A stretch of DNA of 9,701 nt from Vampirovibrionales bacterium (GTDB lineage Bacteria > Cyanobacteriota > Vampirovibrionia > Vampirovibrionales > JAGQHJ01), in assembly GCA_025451145.1 (NCBI GenBank), contig JANWKX010000038.1:1-9701 (forward strand), read 5' to 3'. How positions within the stretch are numbered: the first letter of the stretch is position 1; every line of letters starts with the position of its first letter. This document shows, piece by piece, positions 5,794 to 9,701 of this stretch. The notes beneath the pieces were generated by a model that had not been told where the DNA came from, ran no database searches, and worked only from the letters and a program-made list of their open reading frames with translations. The position numbers and the translations under genes were made by a program.

Positions 5794-6768
5794 CTAGGAT
5801 GCCTGAATAAACGCTTTTGCCTCTTGATAAATGGATTGGGGATCCAGGCCATAGGCTTTAAACAAATCATCCGGCTTTCCGCTTTGGCCAAACTGATCTC
5901 TTGTCCCTAACCGCTTAACCGGCGTCGGCTGAAATTCAGACAAAACCTCACAGACAGCACCACCCAGACCTGCAATAAATTGATGGCTTTCAATTGTCAT
6001 CACTTTTCCGGTTTTCCGGGCGCTTTTCACCAGAGTTTCAGTATCGAAAGGCTTAATAAAGACACAATTTAGAACTTCAGCCTCAATGCCATCCTTTTCA
6101 GAAAGCCATTTAGCCGCAAGTAAGGCATGATAAACCATTTCACCGGTGGCGCAAAGGGTTAAATCCTTGCCTTCACGCATCACTTCAATTTTATAGGGTT
6201 CAAACCGGTAATCTGCCGTGTGGATCACCGCGTGATTCGGTCGAACCAGGCGGATATACATCGGCCCTTCGGTGTCAATTGCCCATCGAATCACCCGTTC
6301 CGTTTCAATGGCGTCAGACGGCACCACCACCGTCATATTGGGAATCACCCGCATAAGCGCGATATCTTCGATAGATTGATGGCTGGCCCCATCCTCGCCC
6401 AAGCTCAATCCACTATGGGTCGGGCAGATTTTGACGTTCAAGTTGGAATAGCAAATCGTATTTCTGACTTGATCCCAGGCCCGGCCAGAGGCAAACAGGG
6501 CGAAGGTACTGACAAAGGGAATCTTGCCCACAGCAGCCAGTCCGGCAGCGGTACACATCAAGTCGGCTTCGGAAATGCCCTGGTTAAAAAAGCGATCCGG
6601 ATAGGCATCGGCGAAGTACTTGGTCATGGTGGAGCAGGCCAAGTCGGCATCCAAAACCACTAAATCGGGATATTGTTCGCCCAGCTCCGCCAGGGTTTTT
6701 CCGTACTGGGTTCTTAAGGCTATTTTTTCGGGTTTTTCCAGATCAATTGAGGGAGAGAGTATTGCCAT
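5794..6768 (-). CDS. Transketolase, C-terminal subunit (split enzyme)
   Basis: This 324-aa cytoplasmic subunit carries the pyrimidine-binding and C-terminal domains of transketolase, a thiamine-diphosphate enzyme that moves two-carbon units between sugar phosphates in the pentose phosphate pathway. The pyrimidine domain (about 15-185) contains the conserved glutamate E67 in NQGISEADLM, which in the family activates the cofactor. It also has THSGLSLGEDGASHQSIEDIA at 117-137 in its conserved part, with the substrate-binding His, and the RLVRP motif. The C-terminal domain (about 195-320) includes FIKPFDTETL and ESHQFIAGLGGAV. The start at 6768 lies 5 nt after the stop of the N-terminal subunit gene, with GAGG 11 nt upstream, so the two are co-translated in a 1:1 pair. 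Split transketolases are common in bacteria and archaea. A dedicated sugar-biosynthesis role rather than central metabolism is possible. Confidence 0.92.
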   Translation of the reverse strand: MAILSPSIDLEKPEKIALRTQYGKTLAELGEQYPDLVVLDADLACSTMTKYFADAYPDRFFNQGISEADLMCTAAGLAAVGKIPFVSTFALFASGRAWDQVRNTICYSNLNVKICPTHSGLSLGEDGASHQSIEDIALMRVIPNMTVVVPSDAIETERVIRWAIDTEGPMYIRLVRPNHAVIHTADYRFEPYKIEVMREGKDLTLCATGEMVYHALLAAKWLSEKDGIEAEVLNCVFIKPFDTETLVKSARKTGKVMTIESHQFIAGLGGAVCEVLSEFQPTPVKRLGTRDQFGQSGKPDDLFKAYGLDPQSIYQEAKAFIQAS

Positions 6769-6773
6769 GGTGC

Positions 6774-7685
6774 TTATGCCTCACGAAGTCTTTGATAATA
6801 AACATCCGGCTGTAGATCGGCAACAGCCTTTTCGTATTGTTCCGCATTAGGGGCTTTACCGTGCCATCCAGCCTCGTTTTCCATAAAGGAAACCCCTTTT
6901 CCCTTGGTGGTATGCGCCACAATCATGGTCGGCTTGCTGGTTTCCTGCCCCATCGATTTTGATCGATGCAGCGCCTCAATAATCTGCTGGAAGTTATGGC
7001 CTTCAATCTCCATGACATTCCAGCCGAAGGATTCAAATTTGCTCCCAATATCGCCAAGCGGTTTGATTTTCTCGGTACATCCATCAATCTGAAGGCCGTT
7101 TCTGTCGCAAATGGCCGTCAGGTTATTGATATTGTGCGCAGGGGCGCTTAAGGCAGCTTCCCAGATTTGGCCTTCCTGCGATTCGCCATCACCGATTAAG
7201 CAATAGACATGAGCCGGGCTTTGGTTTAAGCGAAGTCCTAAGGCCATCCCAATGGCTGCTGAAAGCCCCTGACCAAGCGATCCGGTTGAAATATCCACGC
7301 CTTTAATATACTTGGAAGCCGGATGGCCTTGGAGATTAGAGTGGACCTGTCGCAGCGTATGAATCTCTTCTTTAGGGATGTAGCCTTCATGCATCAAAAT
7401 AGCATATAAAGCTGGCGCCCCGTGGCCTTTGGATAACACAAACCGATCCCGTTCTGGCCAATCCGGCCGGTTTTTATCGTGAGTCATCACCACAGACCAA
7501 AGACAGGTCAGGATATCGATACAAGACAGTGATGTCCCCGGATGGCCGGATTGCGCCTCAAAAATCATCTGGAGGATATCCAGTCGAAGCTGCCTTGTTA
7601 ACTCCTGTAAGTCTTGAATCGAGAGCTTTGTTTGAACATCAGGTCGTGTGATGTTAGAGATTTGATTCTGCATGGGGGTACTCAT
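6774..7685 (-). CDS. Transketolase, N-terminal subunit (split enzyme)
   Basis: This 303-aa subunit binds the diphosphate end of thiamine diphosphate and completes the enzyme with the C-terminal subunit encoded next. Conserved elements: AQSGHPGTSLS at 44-54, LSKGHGAPALYA at 84-95 with a conserved His, GSLGQGLSAAIGMA at 135-148, and the cofactor/metal motif GDGESQEGQIWEAA from 165 ending at N196 in CDRNGLQIDG. WHGKAPN at 274-280 is the typical end of the domain. All catalytic elements are present. The ATG at 7685 overlaps the 3' end of wecG by 32 nt, pointing to translational coupling. GGA about 9 nt upstream can serve as the ribosome-binding site. An internal ATG at codon 5 has no better site. 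Confidence 0.93.
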   Translation of the reverse strand: MSTPMQNQISNITRPDVQTKLSIQDLQELTRQLRLDILQMIFEAQSGHPGTSLSCIDILTCLWSVVMTHDKNRPDWPERDRFVLSKGHGAPALYAILMHEGYIPKEEIHTLRQVHSNLQGHPASKYIKGVDISTGSLGQGLSAAIGMALGLRLNQSPAHVYCLIGDGESQEGQIWEAALSAPAHNINNLTAICDRNGLQIDGCTEKIKPLGDIGSKFESFGWNVMEIEGHNFQQIIEALHRSKSMGQETSKPTMIVAHTTKGKGVSFMENEAGWHGKAPNAEQYEKAVADLQPDVYYQRLREA

Positions 7686-8427
7686 CTTTTGTTTCCGGCC
7701 TAACCTTTTCTAATAACACTTTTACTACAAACATGGGCAAAGTCTTATAAACACGTTTCAAACGTAAGGGCTCTGAGGTAATTCGGTAGAGCCATTCCAG
7801 GTTCAGCTTTAAAAACAAGGGGTGTGCACGGCGTTTCAACCCGCTCCAGATATCAAAACTTCCGCCCACGCCAACGAAAATCGTCGGCTCTGTAAACAGT
7901 GTCTTAAATTCCTGAATCCATAACTCCTGGCCAGGAACGCCTAGGGCCGCAAACACATATTTAGGCTTCATCCTGGCGCAGGTCTCAGCAACGGAGCGTC
8001 GTTCCTCGACCGATTGAAAAAAACCATGATGGGCATATGCAATTTTGAGCCCGGGATATTGGGCCAATAAGTTCTCTTGGGCGGCTTCATTCACTTCAGG
8101 AGAGGCCCCAATCAAGGCAACAGATTCACCGCTAGATGCGGCACGATCCAGAAGCTTCTGGGAAAACTCAATTCCTGGAACCCTGGTGACCGGAAAGCCT
8201 TTATGGCGAAGCGCCCAAACGATACCTGCACCATCGGGAAGTACGATGTCACCGGATTTCAATAACGAGGCAAAAATCGGATCCGATTCGCCTCGCATCA
8301 GCATCTCCGGATTGAGCGTGATGACGTGCTGATGCTCACCTTTATCCAGTCCGGCCAGCATAGCCTGAACAAGCCCCTGGGGAGAATCAACATGAACGGG
8401 ATACCCTAGCACAGAAAGACATTTCAT
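7654..8427 (-). CDS. WecG/TagA/CpsF-family glycosyltransferase (GT26)
   Basis: This 257-aa membrane-associated glycosyltransferase would add a UDP-activated N-acetyl-hexosamine-type sugar to an undecaprenyl-linked acceptor at the inner face of the membrane. Relatives are WecG (enterobacterial common antigen) and TagA (wall teichoic acid linkage unit). Family motifs: VITLNPEMLMRG (T37, N39), DIVLPDGAGIVWA (D65), ALIGASP, YAHHGFF, ALGVPGQELWIQ and GVGGSFDIWSGLKRRAHP followed by NLEWLYR. T37 and D65 fall where, as I recall, the catalytic pair of TagA lies. The basic, hydrophobic C-terminus (about 200-240) fits the membrane-targeting appendage. The start chosen is ATG at 8427; an in-frame GTG at 8433 would add two residues. 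No Shine-Dalgarno is seen, and the likely -10 box is 6 nt upstream, suggesting a leaderless mRNA. The exact sugar cannot be told. Confidence 0.9.
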   Translation of the reverse strand: MKCLSVLGYPVHVDSPQGLVQAMLAGLDKGEHQHVITLNPEMLMRGESDPIFASLLKSGDIVLPDGAGIVWALRHKGFPVTRVPGIEFSQKLLDRAASSGESVALIGASPEVNEAAQENLLAQYPGLKIAYAHHGFFQSVEERRSVAETCARMKPKYVFAALGVPGQELWIQEFKTLFTEPTIFVGVGGSFDIWSGLKRRAHPLFLKLNLEWLYRITSEPLRLKRVYKTLPMFVVKVLLEKVRPETKDEYPHAESNL

Positions 8428-8433
8428 ACGCAC

Positions 8434-8462
8434 ATTCTAGCCAATGAAGCCAAAATGGCCAA
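8434..8462 (-). promoter_or_regulatory. Promoter of the wecG-transketolase operon
   Basis: On the minus strand TTGGCC (8462-8457) and TAGAAT (8439-8434) resemble -35 and -10 boxes separated by exactly 17 nt. The -10 box ends 6 nt before the ATG at 8427, so transcription would start at or next to the start codon. This agrees with the missing Shine-Dalgarno site of wecG. Confidence 0.5.
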
Positions 8463-8548
8463 TGAGGATACCCAACTCTTTTATCTGAAATTCATGATGA
8501 TATAATAACAATCGTCATTTTATTATTCGATGAGTATCAGCAAATCAA

Positions 8549-8576
8549 GCATCACAAAATTCCTTTGATGTGACGC
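8549..8576. repeat. Inverted repeat in the kdsC-wecG gap
   Basis: GCATCACA (8549-8556) and TGTGACGC (8569-8576) form an 8-bp stem with one wobble and a 12-nt loop, 42 bases after the kdsC stop. There is no T-tract on the minus strand, where TTGATTTGC follows, so it is at best a weak terminator or an RNA-stabilising 3' hairpin for the kdsC transcript. The gap also contains ATAATAA/TTATTAT arms at 8502-8526, probably a by-product of AT-richness. Confidence 0.35.
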
Positions 8577-8617
8577 ATAAAAAGGGGGCTATGACAGTGT
8601 TAAGTGATGAAGCCGAA

Positions 8618-9169
8618 TCAGGCTTGGGTCATTTCCTGATGTGTATCAGCGGAACCGATTTTCAATTGTCCTTGGGCTGTCAAGAGAAGATCGGTCAATT
8701 CACGAACAGCACCGCATCCACCCGGCGCATTCGTCGTATAATGGCAAATCCCTTTGACTTCATCAACAGCATCACTGGGACAAACCGAAAATCCCACGTT
8801 TTCCATAACCGGAATATCCGGCATATCATCTCCAATATAAGCCACTTCTGACAATTCCAGGCCCAACTGTTCAACCAAGGATTCAAGAACCGGCAATTTG
8901 GTCTTTGCCCCCTGAAACACGTAACGAATTCCCAGCTCATCAGCACGGCGTTGGTTAATAGAAGACTGCCGACCGGTAATAATGGCGGCTTCAAAGCCTG
9001 AGCGAACCCACATGGCAATACCATGACCATCTTTGGCATTAAACACCTTTATCTCCTGCCCTGCATCCGTATAGATAATATCGCCATTGGTGAGGACACC
9101 ATCCACATCCATGGCCAATAACTTTATTTTTTGGGCTTTTTCAATCATTTGAGGCGAAAAGGCTTTCAT
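8618..9169 (-). CDS. kdsC: 3-deoxy-D-manno-octulosonate-8-phosphate phosphatase (KdsC-type HAD phosphatase)
   Basis: This 183-aa cytoplasmic phosphatase of the HAD superfamily (C0 type, no cap) is predicted to convert KDO-8-phosphate to KDO for lipopolysaccharide inner core. HAD motif I is AMDVDGVLTNG (nucleophile D21, acid/base D23). Motif II is IITGR (T65). Motif III Lys is K91 in FQGAKTKLP. Motif IV is IGDDMPDIPVM (D114, D115). The KdsC-specific stretch KVFNAKDGHGIAM and the C-terminal PGGCGAVRELTDLLL are both present. Length matches the family. The ATG at 9169 has AGGG 8 nt upstream. Close relatives act on other sialic-acid-like sugar phosphates, so the exact substrate is not proven; no other kds gene is in the window. 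It is followed on the same strand by wecG after 190 nt. Confidence 0.9.
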   Translation of the reverse strand: MKAFSPQMIEKAQKIKLLAMDVDGVLTNGDIIYTDAGQEIKVFNAKDGHGIAMWVRSGFEAAIITGRQSSINQRRADELGIRYVFQGAKTKLPVLESLVEQLGLELSEVAYIGDDMPDIPVMENVGFSVCPSDAVDEVKGICHYTTNAPGGCGAVRELTDLLLTAQGQLKIGSADTHQEMTQA

Positions 9170-9206
9170 ATCACAGAACCCTAGCTCATCATTAACCAGT
9201 GGTCCT

Positions 9207-9235
9207 ATTCTACAGCAAATCCTTCAGCCTGTAGA
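9207..9235 (-). promoter_or_regulatory. Promoter of kdsC with overlapping inverted repeat
   Basis: TCTACA (9235-9230) and TAGAAT (9212-9207) on the minus strand form a -35/-10 pair with a 17-nt spacer. Transcription would begin about 30 nt before the kdsC ATG. CTACAG and CTGTAG arms (9234-9229 and 9215-9210), separated by 13 nt, overlap both boxes, as an operator would. Confidence 0.45.
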
Positions 9236-9256
9236 GACGATTAACAACAAGTGTGT

Positions 9257-9701
9257 TTAATCTCGCTTGTCGCTACCAAACGGGCTAAAATTCTGCATCA
9301 TCTGATTCATCATCATAGAGCTGTAGACTTCGGGTGGAATCTGGTTCTGGTCATTTCCACCTGGGTTTCCCTTGTTAAAACTTTGCATCATCGGAATCAT
9401 CATGGGATTAAAGCCACCGCCATTTCCGCCCATAGAACTCATGAGCATCATCATTTCCATTGCTTTTGGGTCCATATTACCGAAAGGGTTTGAAGCGGCG
9501 TTCATTGATTGCCCATCTTGTGACTGGTCTTGTGTTTTTGGATTTCGAGCCTGAAGTTTGGGGGGTACATCCAATTGATCCCCTTCAGGCAGATAACTCA
9601 ATCCATCTTTTGCCAATTTTGCAGCTTCACTATTGGGGGCAAGGCGGATGACATCTTGGTAGGCCACTCTGGCGTCTTTAATTCTGCCTAACTGTGCGCA
9701 G
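9257..9701 (-). CDS. C-terminal part of a TPR-repeat protein with a methionine-rich tail (5' truncated by window edge)
   Basis: The frame is open to the right edge, so the true start lies beyond base 9701. About 147 codons are visible. The first 36 residues, from AQLGRIKDARVAYQDVIRLAPNS to the EAAKLAKDGLSYL helix, match the end of a tetratricopeptide repeat plus its capping helix. A polar, Gln/Asp-rich linker follows. The last ~72 residues are low-complexity, with about 16 Met in clusters such as MEMMMLMSSM, PMMIPMM and SSMMMNQMMQ, set among Gly, Asn and Pro; the protein ends SDKRD. TPR proteins act as scaffolds. The tail is probably disordered; its role is unknown. No signal sequence can be judged because the N-terminus is missing. 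Stop is TAA at 9259-9257. The kdsC promoter lies just downstream on the same strand. Confidence 0.75.
   Translation of the reverse strand, partial: CAQLGRIKDARVAYQDVIRLAPNSEAAKLAKDGLSYLPEGDQLDVPPKLQARNPKTQDQSQDGQSMNAASNPFGNMDPKAMEMMMLMSSMGGNGGGFNPMMIPMMQSFNKGNPGGNDQNQIPPEVYSSMMMNQMMQNFSPFGSDKRD

Noticed and set aside
6220..6663. 147-codon plus-strand open frame opposite the transketolase C-subunit gene
   Set aside because: It lies entirely antisense to a gene with conserved catalytic motifs and has no ribosome-binding site; such long antisense frames arise from codon bias.
8570..8851. Plus-strand open frame of 93 codons preceded by a perfect TATAAT (8501-8506) and GGGGG close to an ATG at 8591
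   Set aside because: It runs antisense through the conserved end of kdsC, its product has no domain-like features, and the G-run is only 2 nt from the ATG. The -10-like box has no good -35 box and sits in AT-rich DNA.
9251..9651. Repeated CAT/ATG-rich pattern resembling a microsatellite
   Set aside because: It is explained by the Met clusters encoded on the minus strand; the repeats are irregular and the frame is intact.

Overview
The window is ordinary bacterial chromosome: densely packed genes, mostly on the minus strand, with Shine-Dalgarno sites and sigma70-like promoters. A KDO-8-phosphate phosphatase homologue (KdsC) suggests a diderm (Gram-negative-type) envelope. A WecG/TagA-type glycosyltransferase and a two-subunit transketolase fit many bacterial lineages. 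I cannot fix the genus. A deep-branching group such as the non-photosynthetic Cyanobacteria relatives (Vampirovibrionia/Melainabacteria) is only a guess. I see no IS element, tRNA, rRNA, CRISPR array or phage gene.

Layout. Bases 1-95 hold the end of an unidentified plus-strand gene. Bases 348-827 (+) encode a small exported Gly/Tyr-rich protein. A strong hairpin at 1067-1097 separates it from the convergent minus-strand block 4406-1072: an oligopeptide-ABC-transporter ATPase (OppF/DppF type, without its partners), then an OmpR-family response regulator whose gene overlaps that of a CusS-like sensor histidine kinase. Bases 4407-5793 form a strand-switch island, AT-rich over much of its length, with small plus-strand genes of unknown function: 84 aa (doubtful), 129 aa (well supported by a ribosome-binding site and a textbook terminator) and a 29-aa hydrophobic peptide. 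Bases 9701-5794 are again all minus strand: the C-terminal end of a TPR protein with a methionine-rich tail, kdsC, a WecG/TagA/CpsF glycosyltransferase, and the N- and C-terminal halves of a split transketolase.

Functional reading. The glycosyltransferase and the two transketolase genes look like one transcript: a 32-nt overlap is followed by a 5-nt gap. kdsC lies just upstream on the same strand with its own likely promoter. Together they suggest envelope polysaccharide synthesis next to pentose-phosphate sugar supply: transketolase handles the pentose phosphates from which arabinose-5-phosphate and KDO derive. That link is inferred from gene order.

Novelty. I found no clear undescribed multi-gene system. 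The best candidates for a second look are the 4.4-5.8 kb island of orphan small genes, the 29-aa membrane peptide, the Met-rich tail of the TPR protein, and the glycosyltransferase/split-transketolase operon.
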